The notes below the pieces were generated by a model. That model ran no database searches. It was not told where the DNA came from and saw only the letters and a program-made list of their open reading frames with translations. 64,000 nucleotides of DNA from Planctomycetota bacterium (GTDB lineage Bacteria; Planctomycetota; JAJSAM01; JAJVHW01), in NCBI GenBank assembly GCA_024280885.1, contig JAJRPF010000048.1, positions 186,001-250,000 of the forward strand, read 5' to 3'. This document shows, piece after piece, positions 45,740-53,303 of the stretch; the stretch's first letter is position 1; every line of letters begins with the position of its first letter. The position numbers and the translations under genes are program-made.

Positions 45740-47140
45740 TCAGGCGGCTCCGCCGCCCTCTTGCGACCGCTCCGCAGCGGTTTCGTCGGTCACGTCCGCA
45801 GACTCATCGTCCGCGTCCGCCGGTGTGTCGGCCTCGCCAGCTGCTGCGTCCACTGAGGGCGCGGCAACCGCTTCCGGCTCCACCGTCTCTTCACTCACAG
45901 TCTCTTCACTCGTCTCGTCGTCCTGCGCGGAGGCCGCTTCCGGCTCCGCTGCGTCGCCGCTTCCGGCGCTGTCGTCTGCTGCCGAGACGTCCGTCGAGGT
46001 CGTCTCGTCTGAGGAAACCGAGGCGTCTGCCGGCTCGGGTTCTTCAGCCGCAGTCGCTTCCGTCGCCGTCTCTGCGACTGCGACACCTGCTTCCGGCGCG
46101 CTCGCACCGGGCGCGTCGGCGACTGCCTCAGGCGCGGCGCCGTCGCCTTCAGCTGCGTCCGACTCGCTGTCGGCGCTGCCGTCGTCGAAGAGGCCGCGGT
46201 CGCGCGCCTCCTGTTCGGAGAGGATGTCGATGTCCCAGCCGCCGAGCTTGGACGCGAGACGCACGTTCGCGCCCTTCTTGCCGATCGCGAGCGAGAGTTG
46301 ATCTTCGTCCACGACGACGAGCGCCTTCTTGATGTCCTCGAAGAGCGTGATCGAGTTGATCTGCGCCGGCTTCAGCGCGTTGATCATCAATTCCTCCGGG
46401 GAGTCGCTCCACCGGATGATGTCGATCTTCTCACCGTTCAATTCGTCGATGATGTTGCGGATGCGCGTGCCGCGCACGCCGACGCAGGCGCCGATCGGGT
46501 CGACCTTCGGGTCGAGGCTCGTGCAGGCGACCTTGGTCTTGTAGCCAGCCTCGCGAACGAGGGCGACGATGTCCACTACGCCATCCGCGATCTCGGGGAT
46601 CTCGCGCTCGAAGAGGCGTCGGAGCATGTCGGGATGCGAGCGCGAGAGGATGATCTTCACGCGGCTACCGATCTTCTTCACGTCCACGACGTAGCAGAGG
46701 ATGCGGTCGCCCACGCGATACGTCTCGCCCCGCACCTGCTCGTGCTTGGGGAGATAACCCTCGGTGCGGCCAAGGTTTACGATCACGGCTGTCCCGTCGA
46801 GGCGGTACACGGTGCCGGTCACGAGCGCGCGCTGGAAGCGGTCGAACTCGCTGAAGATGACCTCGCGCTCAGCCTCGCGCAGGATCTGACCGAAGACCTG
46901 CTTCGCGGTTTGTGCGGCGATCCGCCCGAGGTCGGAGAGTTGCATGTCGCCGTCAGGGCCGACAATGCGCGGATCGCCCGACTCGCGGTCGATATTCACG
47001 GCCACGCGCGCTTGCTCGCCGAGCTTCTTGCGCACGGCGGTCAGCAGAGCGTGCTCGAGGGCCTGGAAGAGGACCTCTTTGTCCACGTTCCGCTCCCGGT
47101 GAATTGCATCCACCAGTCGCAGGAGCTCAGAGCCTTGCAC
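45740..47140 (-). CDS. nusA: Transcription termination/antitermination factor NusA
   Basis: 466 residues from a GTG at 47140, preceded by GGAGGTCTCAC (spacing 6). The longer frame upstream contains a non-coding N terminus. The NTD is ELLRLVDAIHRERNVDKEVLFQALEHALLTAVRKK; S1 is GTVYRLDGTAVIVNLGRTEGYLP; KH1/KH2 include ACVGVRGTRIRNIIDELNGEKIDIIRW and SLAIGKKGANVRLASKLGGWDID. The last 110 residues are Ala/Glu/Ser/Thr-rich and highly acidic instead of AR repeats. It binds RNA polymerase and nut-like RNA. Confidence 0.95.
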   Translation of the reverse strand: MQGSELLRLVDAIHRERNVDKEVLFQALEHALLTAVRKKLGEQARVAVNIDRESGDPRIVGPDGDMQLSDLGRIAAQTAKQVFGQILREAEREVIFSEFDRFQRALVTGTVYRLDGTAVIVNLGRTEGYLPKHEQVRGETYRVGDRILCYVVDVKKIGSRVKIILSRSHPDMLRRLFEREIPEIADGVVDIVALVREAGYKTKVACTSLDPKVDPIGACVGVRGTRIRNIIDELNGEKIDIIRWSDSPEELMINALKPAQINSITLFEDIKKALVVVDEDQLSLAIGKKGANVRLASKLGGWDIDILSEQEARDRGLFDDGSADSESDAAEGDGAAPEAVADAPGASAPEAGVAVAETATEATAAEEPEPADASVSSDETTSTDVSAADDSAGSGDAAEPEAASAQDDETSEETVSEETVEPEAVAAPSVDAAAGEADTPADADDESADVTDETAAERSQEGGGAA

Positions 47141-47595
47141 GTGAGACCTCCAGCCGTAAAAGGCGACCCATAAAAATAGCGACCACAGGCTAGACCCGGC
47201 CGCACCGACAATCCGCGGCTCACATCGAGCCAACCGGCTGTTCATAGCGGTGTCGGCAGCCCGTGACAAGCAATCCCTCGCGCGTTCTGGCCGGATTGCG
47301 GCGCGACCCGCAGTTAGGCGCGCGCGTGGGGTGTGCGCGAGCCTCGAACTGAGGAAACGCGTCTTCAGCCTCTTCGACGCTCTCGCAGCCTGTCGGAGTC
47401 ATTCGTCGGAACCGGCGCAGCTGCCTTCGCAGCCGGGCTTGAGAACGGTTGATTTCGCCCAGGAACGCCGTCCGCCGCGCTTGCCAGCCTCGATGTGACT
47501 TTGGCAAGGACTTCACCCGTCAAGCACGACGGTGACGCCCCTGGACGAACCCGATCCTCGACGGATTACTCCGACAGGCTGCTAGCTTGGCGCAG
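47141..47595. other. Divergent promoter region of nusA and hps, mostly an inverted-repeat element
   Basis: 455 bp without a credible gene. The right half is filled by the 47385-47583 element. No RimP-like frame was found on either strand. Confidence 0.5.
47385..47583. repeat. 199-bp element with terminal inverted repeats, family C
   Basis: GCAGCCTGTCGGAGT (47385-47399) is complementary to ACTCCGACAGGCTGC (47569-47583), and pairing continues imperfectly inward (CATTCGTCGGA with its counterpart near 47556-47566). No transposase is present, so it is MITE-like. Its right end lies only 12 bp before the hps ATG and leaves no clear ribosome site. Confidence 0.75.
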
Positions 47596-48891
47596 ATGAC
47601 CAGAAAAGTACGCCTGCAGGTGGCCCTCGACTTCGTGGACAACTCGCGCGCGCTCAAGTGCGCTCGCGAGGCTGTGGAGGGGGGGGCGGACATCGTCGAA
47701 GTGGGCACGCCGCTGCTCAAGGCCGAGGGCCTCGATGCCGTCCGGATGCTCCACAAGGAGTTCCCGCATCTCCCGATCGTCTGTGACGCGAAGACGATGG
47801 ACGCCGGGCGTGGCGAGGTCGAGATCGCGGCGAAAGCTGGCGCGGCGATCGTGACCGTGCTCGGTGTGGCCTCGGATACGACGATCCAGGAGAGCATCGA
47901 GGCCGGTCGTAACTACGGCTGCCAGATCTACGTCGATCTACTGGGGCATCCCGATCCGGTGGCCAGAGCGAAGCAGGCGGCCGACTGGGGCGCAGCGTTC
48001 GTGGGGGTGCACTGCCCGATCGACGACCAGATGGCTGGCCGCGACCCCTTCGACATGCTCCGGCGTGTGGCTGCGGCGGTCTCGATCCCGGTCGCCGTCG
48101 CTGGCGGGATCCACAGCGAGTCGGCGCCGGCAGCCGTCGAGGCGGGCGCCAGCGTCATCATCGTGGGCGGCTTCATCACAAAGTCGGAAGACGGCGCCGA
48201 GGCTGCACGCAACGTGCGGAAGGCGATCGACTCCGGCGAGGCGGTTGCGACCGAACTCTTCAAGCGGGGTGGCGAGGGCGATCTGCGCGAGATCCTCTCG
48301 AAGGTCAGCGTCCCGAACGTCTCGGATGGCTTCCATCGTCGCCCACCGCTACCCGGGTTGCGGGTCGTGACCGCCGGCGCGAAGGCCGTTGGCCCTATCT
48401 ACACCGTCCGCACGAACCCTGGTGACTGGGCGAAGCCGGTCGAGGCGATTGATCACGCACCGGAAGGCTCCGTGCTCGTCATCGATGCCTATGGTGCGCC
48501 GCCCGCCCTCTGGGGCGAACTGGCGACGTACAGTGCGATCCAACGGAAGCTGGCGGGCGTCGTTATCCACGGCGCCATCCGTGACACGCCGGAGATCCGC
48601 AAGCTCGGCTTTCCGGCCTGGGCAACCCACATCGTGCCGCACGCGGGCGAGCCCAAGGGCTTCGGCGAGGAACAAGTCGCACTCCGCATCGGTGGCTTCC
48701 TGATTGAGCCAGGGGACTGGATCGTGGCCGACGACGACGGCGTGGTGACACTGCCGAAGGCGCACGCGGTCGAGATGGCAAACCGCGCGATGGATGTACT
48801 CGAGAAGGAGAACCGCGTCCGCCGCGAGATCGTGGACGAAGGCCGAACGCTCGCCGACGTGATCGAGCTCTACAAGTGGGAGAAGCAGTAG
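47596..48891 (+). CDS. 3-hexulose-6-phosphate synthase / RraA-family fusion
   Basis: 431 residues from the ATG at 47596. Residues 1-210 are the Hps (OMP decarboxylase-like) barrel: LQVALDFVDNSRAL, ADIVEVGTPLLKAEGL, CDAKTMDAGRGEVEIAAKAGA (substrate-binding Asp/Lys), VAVAGGIHSESAP. Residues 215-431 are an RraA/HMG-aldolase-like domain (GPIYTVRTNPGDW, AIQRKLAGVVIHGAIRDTPEIRKLGFPAWA with catalytic-type Arg-Asp, GDWIVADDDGVVTLPK). Hps condenses formaldehyde and ribulose-5-phosphate, or runs in reverse to make pentose. The function of the fused RraA part is unknown, but the same fusion occurs in some archaea. No phi (hexulose isomerase) is adjacent. Confidence 0.88.
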   Translation: MTRKVRLQVALDFVDNSRALKCAREAVEGGADIVEVGTPLLKAEGLDAVRMLHKEFPHLPIVCDAKTMDAGRGEVEIAAKAGAAIVTVLGVASDTTIQESIEAGRNYGCQIYVDLLGHPDPVARAKQAADWGAAFVGVHCPIDDQMAGRDPFDMLRRVAAAVSIPVAVAGGIHSESAPAAVEAGASVIIVGGFITKSEDGAEAARNVRKAIDSGEAVATELFKRGGEGDLREILSKVSVPNVSDGFHRRPPLPGLRVVTAGAKAVGPIYTVRTNPGDWAKPVEAIDHAPEGSVLVIDAYGAPPALWGELATYSAIQRKLAGVVIHGAIRDTPEIRKLGFPAWATHIVPHAGEPKGFGEEQVALRIGGFLIEPGDWIVADDDGVVTLPKAHAVEMANRAMDVLEKENRVRREIVDEGRTLADVIELYKWEKQ

Positions 48892-48953
48892 CCAGGGCGC
48901 GCGGAGCGCGCCGATGGGCTACATCGAATGTTGGGGGCGCCTCCGGCTCCCCG

Positions 48954-49187
48954 CTCGCTCGCGCTCGCATGTTCGGCTTTGGTCGCGGCTCCGACTGCTT
49001 CAACCGGGGGTGCGCTCGGAGTTCGTTGCCGCGCCTCGGGACGGATCCACGACTCGTGAGAGTACGCGTCTTGAACTCGGATTTCGCAGGCGGAGTCCGC
49101 TCCCTACGCCTCACCGTGAGTGTCACGCTGCGTGCTTCGCACACAGCCCGCCACTCGCTCGCGTTCCGGGCACCGTTGAATGGGCGG
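48954..49187. repeat. About 235-bp dispersed repeat, copy 1
   Basis: This intergenic stretch, between hps and thiS, is similar over nearly its whole length to 52741-52979 (shared blocks: TGCTTCAACCGGG, GCGCTCGGAGTTCGT, CTCCCTACGCCTCACCG, CGCCACTCGCTCGCGTTCCGG). It is not protein-coding: the open frames differ between the copies. Confidence 0.8.
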
Positions 49188-49211
49188 CACCCTCATCTCT
49201 GCGCGGGGGAT

Positions 49212-49304
49212 GGGAACATCTGCAACTACGCAACTTGCTCGGTGCGCGCTTTACGACCGCGTGTGCGTGAGGCGGCCCGAGCAAGTTGCTTAGTTGCAGG
49301 TGTC
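49212..49304. repeat. Inverted-repeat element, family D
   Basis: CTGCAACTACGCAACTTGC (left) pairs with its complement (GCAAGTTGCTTAGTTGCAG) across a short central part, arms of about 26 bases with two mismatches, extended by GGGA/TCCC. It sits 43 bp before thiS. Confidence 0.75.
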
Positions 49305-49347
49305 CCTGACGGCACACGGGTAGTCTCACTCTTCGGAGGGCGTACGC

Positions 49348-49548
49348 GTGCGGATCACTGTGAACGGCGAGGAGCAGCAGGTGCCCGACGGGCTCACGGT
49401 GCTCGGGCTGCTTGAGTTGCTCGAGAAGCCGACACGCTATGTCGCGGTCGAACGTAATCGCGCGATCGTGCCGCGCAGCATGCATGCGGACACGTGGCTT
49501 GAGTTCGGGGACAAGATCGAGATCGTGACGATGGTGGGGGGCGGATAG
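49348..49548 (+). CDS. thiS: Sulfur-carrier protein ThiS
   Basis: 66 residues from a GTG with CGGAGGG upstream. [23 protein letters not shown] begins the ubiquitin-like fold, and the tail [13 protein letters not shown] has the C-terminal Gly-Gly that is adenylated by ThiF and receives sulfur. The stop TAG is directly followed by the thiG ATG. No TPP-riboswitch (THI box) motif was seen upstream. Confidence 0.9.
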   Translation: MRITVNGEEQQVPDGLTVLGLLELLEKPTRYVAVERNRAIVPRSMHADTWLEFGDKIEIVTMVGGG

Positions 49549-50343
49549 ATGACGGCGAGTGATGCGATGGCGAGTGACAGCCTGGGGATGTTGAAGGTCG
49601 GGACGCACGAGTTCTCGTCGCGCCTTGTGCTCGGCACCGGCAAGTACGACACGTTCGAGATCATGAACGATGCGCTCTCCGCGTCCGGCACGGAACTCGT
49701 GACGGTCGCCGTGCGCCGCGTGCCGCTCGACCAGCCGGGACCCAACCTCTTCGATCATCTGAAGGACTATCGGATCCTCCCGAACACCGCGGGCTGCTTC
49801 GACGCCGAAGAGACGATCCGCACCGCGCGGCTCGCGCGCGAGTTGCTCGACACGGATCTGCTGAAGCTCGAGGTCCTCTACGATCAGGCGTCGCTCCTGC
49901 CGGAGCCACTCGAGACGCTCGCCGCACTCGACGTCCTCGTGAAGGAAGGCTTCACGATCATGGTCTATTGCGGCGATGACCCGGTGCTCGCAAAGCGCTA
50001 CGAAGAGCGCGGCGCCGCCGCTGTGATGCCGCTCGGCTCGTCGATCGGATCGGGCCTGGGCATTCTCAACCCGCTGCATATCCAGCGCATCATCGAGGCG
50101 GCGACTGTGCCGGTGCTCGTGGATGCCGGACTCGGATTGCCGTCGCACGTTGCGCAGGCGATGGAACTCGGCGCCGCCGGCGTGATCGTCAACACCGCGG
50201 TCGCGAAGGCCGCGAACCCCGTCGGTATGGCGAGGGGCATGCGGATGGCGTGGGAAGCGGGGCGCCACGGCTACCTGGCCGGGCGCGCTGACGTGCGTCC
50301 CGAGGGTGCGCCATCGTCACCAGTGGACGGCGTCGTCCGCTAA
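49549..50343 (+). CDS. thiG: Thiazole synthase ThiG
   Basis: 264 residues. The family is clear: FSSRLVLGTGKYDTFEIM, ALSASGTELVTVAVRRVPLD, YRILPNTAGCFDAEETIRTARLARELL, LLKLEVLYDQASLLPEPLETLAALDVLV (Lys forming the Schiff base with deoxyxylulose phosphate), VMPLGSSIGSGLGI, VDAGLGLPSHVAQAMELGAAGVIVNTAVAKA. It makes the thiazole ring of thiamin from DXP, thiocarboxylated ThiS and dehydroglycine. The partner gene lies directly upstream; thiF, thiH or thiO are not in view. A 6-bp gap separates it from the TTG start of the protease gene. Confidence 0.95.
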   Translation: MTASDAMASDSLGMLKVGTHEFSSRLVLGTGKYDTFEIMNDALSASGTELVTVAVRRVPLDQPGPNLFDHLKDYRILPNTAGCFDAEETIRTARLARELLDTDLLKLEVLYDQASLLPEPLETLAALDVLVKEGFTIMVYCGDDPVLAKRYEERGAAAVMPLGSSIGSGLGILNPLHIQRIIEAATVPVLVDAGLGLPSHVAQAMELGAAGVIVNTAVAKAANPVGMARGMRMAWEAGRHGYLAGRADVRPEGAPSSPVDGVVR

Positions 50344-50349
50344 TCCGGG

Positions 50350-51141
50350 TTGGAAGACCCGACGATCGCTCTTTGGGTGGCGTGCGCGGGGATCGCGTTT
50401 GTTCTCGTGATCGCAATCGGCGAGGTGATCGGGAAGAGCGTCTTCGGGGCCCGTCCCGAGGGGGCGTTGCCCGATACGCGTGCAGCACTCCCACTGGCGG
50501 TCGGCGCGTGGCTCGTCGCACAGCTCTCCCTGTTGCTGCTCTTCGCGACCGTGACGCTGACGCCTCCCGTGCAGATGATCACCGCCGTCTCTGCCAACGT
50601 CGGCGTCGCGCTGCTCGTCTTCCGCGCGGCGACATCGGGGACGCAACGACCACGCGTCAGCGACGCATCCCAGGTGGCGCTGGGGTGGCTCGGCGGCCTG
50701 GCGACGTTCGGCGTCGTGTGGGGTGTGACGATCGCGGTCGTCGCGCTCTACGTCAGCGTCGGGATTCCGCAGAACGAGATCCCGCAGCAGTCCGCTGTCG
50801 AGGTGCTACGTAGTGCGTCGGTCGTCGGGCGGACCGTCATCGTCGTGTCCGCCTGCATCCTGGCGCCGTTCGCCGAGGAGGTTGTCTTCCGCGGCGTCCT
50901 GCTTCCGGTACTCGCGCGGATGATGCACGCGCGGATTGCGCTTCTGGTGCAAGCGCTGATCTTCGGCTTCGTGCATTTCTACACCGATCCACTGAGCTGG
51001 CCGCTCTCGCTGCCCATTGCTGCCGTCGGCTGGTGCGCTGGGTGGGTGTACTTGCGGACGGGCTCGTTACGCGCAGCGATCGTCTTGCACATGACGTTCA
51101 ACGCACTTCAGATCGCCATCCTCTTCGCGACGGCGGGCTGA
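50350..51141 (+). CDS. CPBP-family intramembrane metalloprotease
   Basis: 263 residues from a TTG six bases after the thiG stop. There are about seven membrane helices. Motif 1 is FAEEVVFRGVLLP (EExxxR; about residue 176), motif 2 FGFVHFYTDP (His) and motif 3 HMTFNALQIA (His and Asn). These are the active-site residues of CPBP/Rce1-like proteases (formerly Abi). The substrate is unknown; bacterial members can act on prenylated or membrane-anchored peptides. Cotranscription with thiSG is likely by spacing, but a functional link is not known. Confidence 0.87.
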   Translation: MEDPTIALWVACAGIAFVLVIAIGEVIGKSVFGARPEGALPDTRAALPLAVGAWLVAQLSLLLLFATVTLTPPVQMITAVSANVGVALLVFRAATSGTQRPRVSDASQVALGWLGGLATFGVVWGVTIAVVALYVSVGIPQNEIPQQSAVEVLRSASVVGRTVIVVSACILAPFAEEVVFRGVLLPVLARMMHARIALLVQALIFGFVHFYTDPLSWPLSLPIAAVGWCAGWVYLRTGSLRAAIVLHMTFNALQIAILFATAG

Positions 51142-51213
51142 CTTCCAGGACGCGAGAGCGCTCGCGGGCACCTCTATGCATGCGATCCGGACCGTGCGGG
51201 TACAACGGCGCCC

Positions 51214-52596
51214 GTGACTTCTGATCCCGTGACCGTGCGCCTCTTGGATCTCTTTCGGATCGGTCTCGGTCCGTCGTCGAGTCATACCGTCGGCCCCATG
51301 CGCGCCGCCGCGCGCTTCCGCGAGCACTGTCTCGCCAAGGGACTTGTGCCCGAGCGAATCTCGGTTGACCTGAAGGGATCGCTCAGCGCAACGGGGCGTG
51401 GGCACGCGACCGACGTGGCCGTGATGGCGGGGCTCCACGGATGGAGCCCGGACGATTGCGACGTTGATGCGGTACACGCTCTTCCGACCACTCTCCGCTC
51501 CGACCCGCTCATCCCGTGGGGCGACGGGATGACGCGGCTTGTGCCCGACGACGTCGTCTTCCTGCCGTGGGCCGCGTACCGCGACGAGACGTTGCCGCAC
51601 CCGAACACGATGGTGTGCCGCGCATGGATCGGCAGTGATGTCGTCCACGAGGAGACGTGGTGCTCGATCGGCGGTGGCTTCGTTCGGGACACCGCGCATC
51701 TCGGCGACGACATCAACGTGACGCGGATCAGCCCTCCGGTCCTTGAGTTCCACGATGCGGGCAGCCTTGTTGCGCGGGCGCGCCAGATCAGCGGAGGTTT
51801 GGGCGACGTCGTGCTCGTGAACGAGATCGCTTGGGAGCGCGACGCGGGGCGTGTCGGCCGCGGCCTCGATCGCATCTACGCCGCCATGCGCGCGTGTATC
51901 GAGCGCGGCGTCGCGCGGGACGGCGTACTCCCCGGTGGGCTCAACGTGAAACGGCGCGCCCAGGCCATGCTGGCGCGCGTCGATGCGGGCCATGTCGACG
52001 CCTCGTACGCGCACATCGCTCGGGCGCAGGCCTATGCGTTCGCGGTGAACGAGGAGAACGCAGCGGGCGGCCGCGTCGTCACCGCGCCGATAAACGGAGC
52101 GGCGGGAATCGTTCCGGGTGTTCTTGTCGAGATCGCCGATCGCCTGCAACTCGACAACGATCGCATCCAATCCGCACTCGCGACTGCTGGCGCGATCGGC
52201 ATGCTCGTGAAGACGCACGCGTCGATCTCGGGCGCTGAGGTCGGTTGTCAGGGCGAGGTCGGCACCGCGACCGCGATGGCCGCAGCCATGCTCTGCGAGA
52301 TCCTCGGCGGCGATCCTCGCCAGGCCGAGATGGCCGCGGAGATCGCGATCGAACACAACCTCGGACTGACCTGCGATCCGATGCGCGGACTCGTGCAGGC
52401 GCCGTGCATCGAACGCAACGCGATGGGCGTCGCGAAGGCATGGAGCGCCGCGCAACTCGCACTCCACTCGGTGCTCTCGAACGTCGTGTCTCTCGACCGG
52501 GTGATCAAGGTGATGAAGCGAACCGGTGACGACATGCGCCGCGAGTACAAGGAAACCAGCGAGGGCGGGTTGGCGGTGAGCCTCCCGGAGTGTTAG
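51214..52596 (+). CDS. sdaA: L-serine ammonia-lyase, iron-sulfur type
   Basis: 460 residues from a GTG. The N-terminal beta domain (GLGPSSSHTVGPMRAA) and C-terminal alpha domain are fused, as in SdaA. Cysteines for the [4Fe-4S] cluster are in GCQGEVGTA, LTCDPMRGLVQAPCIERN (two), and the sequence continues with KVMKRTGDDM. It deaminates L-serine to pyruvate and ammonia. A pyruvate link to the acetolactate-synthase-like enzyme is possible but unproven. A 20-bp stem hairpin overlaps the stop codon. Confidence 0.93.
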   Translation: MTSDPVTVRLLDLFRIGLGPSSSHTVGPMRAAARFREHCLAKGLVPERISVDLKGSLSATGRGHATDVAVMAGLHGWSPDDCDVDAVHALPTTLRSDPLIPWGDGMTRLVPDDVVFLPWAAYRDETLPHPNTMVCRAWIGSDVVHEETWCSIGGGFVRDTAHLGDDINVTRISPPVLEFHDAGSLVARARQISGGLGDVVLVNEIAWERDAGRVGRGLDRIYAAMRACIERGVARDGVLPGGLNVKRRAQAMLARVDAGHVDASYAHIARAQAYAFAVNEENAAGGRVVTAPINGAAGIVPGVLVEIADRLQLDNDRIQSALATAGAIGMLVKTHASISGAEVGCQGEVGTATAMAAAMLCEILGGDPRQAEMAAEIAIEHNLGLTCDPMRGLVQAPCIERNAMGVAKAWSAAQLALHSVLSNVVSLDRVIKVMKRTGDDMRREYKETSEGGLAVSLPEC

Positions 52597-52632
52597 GCAC
52601 GCTGTGAGCGGGGCTCACGGCGTGCCTAACAC
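52590..52632 (+). terminator. Long hairpin overlapping the sdaA stop
   Basis: GTGTTAGGCACGCTGTGAGC (52590-52609) and the complementary 52613-52632 form a 20-bp stem with one mismatch and a GGG loop. The stem includes the TAG stop. Confidence 0.7.
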
Positions 52633-52643
52633 GTGTTGCGTTT

Positions 52644-52738
52644 GTGGCGACTCCGTCGCCACGAGCGATTGTCATGGCGAGTGCTGCGCACACGCCCCGC
52701 CACTCGCGGTATCTCGTCTGCGGCGACTCCGTCGCCAC
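52644..52738. repeat. Two copies of a small GGCGACTCCGTCGCC hairpin
   Basis: GTGGCGACTCCGTCGCCAC (52644-52662) and GGCGACTCCGTCGCCAC (52722-52738), stems of 6-8 bp with loop TCC, flank the 235-bp repeat. Confidence 0.7.
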
Positions 52739-52740
52739 GC

Positions 52741-52979
52741 CTCGCTCTCGCTCGGCATGTTCGGCCTTGGTCGGGGCTCCGGCTGCTTCAACCGGGTCGG
52801 CGCTCGGAGTTCGTAGCCGCGCCTCGGAGCAAGTCCTCGATGCGAGAGTGAGTGCGTCGCAAGTTCGGGTTTCGCAGGCGGATTCCCCTCCCTACGCCTC
52901 ACCGCGAGTGTCACGCCTTGTGCTGACGCACAAGCCCCGCCACTCGCTCGCGTTCCGGGCCCCGTCGAAGGGGTGGCGT
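52741..52979. repeat. About 235-bp dispersed repeat, copy 2
   Basis: Second copy of the repeat at 48954-49187, in the gap between sdaA and the hydrolase gene. It shares the block order with frequent small substitutions and indels. Confidence 0.8.
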
Positions 52980-53029
52980 CCGCGTCCCTCTTCACCTCTG
53001 TCGCGCGATCAACGGAGTGGGTTCGCCGA

Positions 53030-53135
53030 GTCGAAGTAGCGTGCCTGGCTCAATTTTTCGGCGCGGCGATGACTTACGCCCTTGTCAGCCCCGGTCGCCG
53101 CGCCGAGAAATCTGAGCCTGGCACGGTATTTCGAC
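53030..53135. repeat. Inverted-repeat element, family E (GTGCCAGGCTC type)
   Basis: GTCGAAGTAGCGTGCCTGGC at the left pairs with GCCTGGCACGGTATTTCGAC at the right, and the arms continue inward through CTCA..TTTTTCGGCGCGGCGA. The whole is a 106-bp imperfect hairpin. Remnants of the same family are at 60587-60660. Confidence 0.85.
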
Positions 53136-53162
53136 GCTCCAGACGGGTGCGATCCATCTTGG

Positions 53163-53213
53163 CCTCCTCCTCCTCCTCCTCCTCCTCCTCCTCCTCCTCC
53201 TCCTCCTCCTCCT
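53163..53213 (+). repeat. (CCT)17 microsatellite
   Basis: Seventeen CCT units, 91 bp before the hydrolase ATG. In one upstream frame they would read poly-Pro; this is outside the assigned gene. Confidence 0.95.
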
Positions 53214-53303
53214 TCTTCTCCTCCCACCAACGCCCTCTCCCACCAACGCCCCGCCTCCCCGCTTCCTCGCTCTCTCCCCGCCTCCGCTCGCATCATCCCC
53301 CCC

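Noticed and set aside
44028..46301. A 757-residue open frame antisense to infB and nusA
   Set aside because: Both opposite genes are unmistakable, and the frame has no family features. Long antisense frames are normal at this GC content.
47141..47595. A rimP gene upstream of nusA
   Set aside because: Neither strand has RimP-like sequence; the region is a promoter plus an inverted-repeat element.
48892..49347. TPP riboswitch upstream of thiS
   Set aside because: No THI-box core (CTGAGA / ACCTGATCTGG-like) was seen. The region is repeats.
48876..49415. Open frames in the 235-bp repeat (both strands, also 52604-52995)
   Set aside because: Frames are not conserved between the two copies, and no ribosome site or domain is present.
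53082..53303. N-terminal extension of the hydrolase through the repeat and CCT tract
   Set aside because: It would place poly-Pro and a mobile hairpin before a good lipoprotein signal that starts at 53304.
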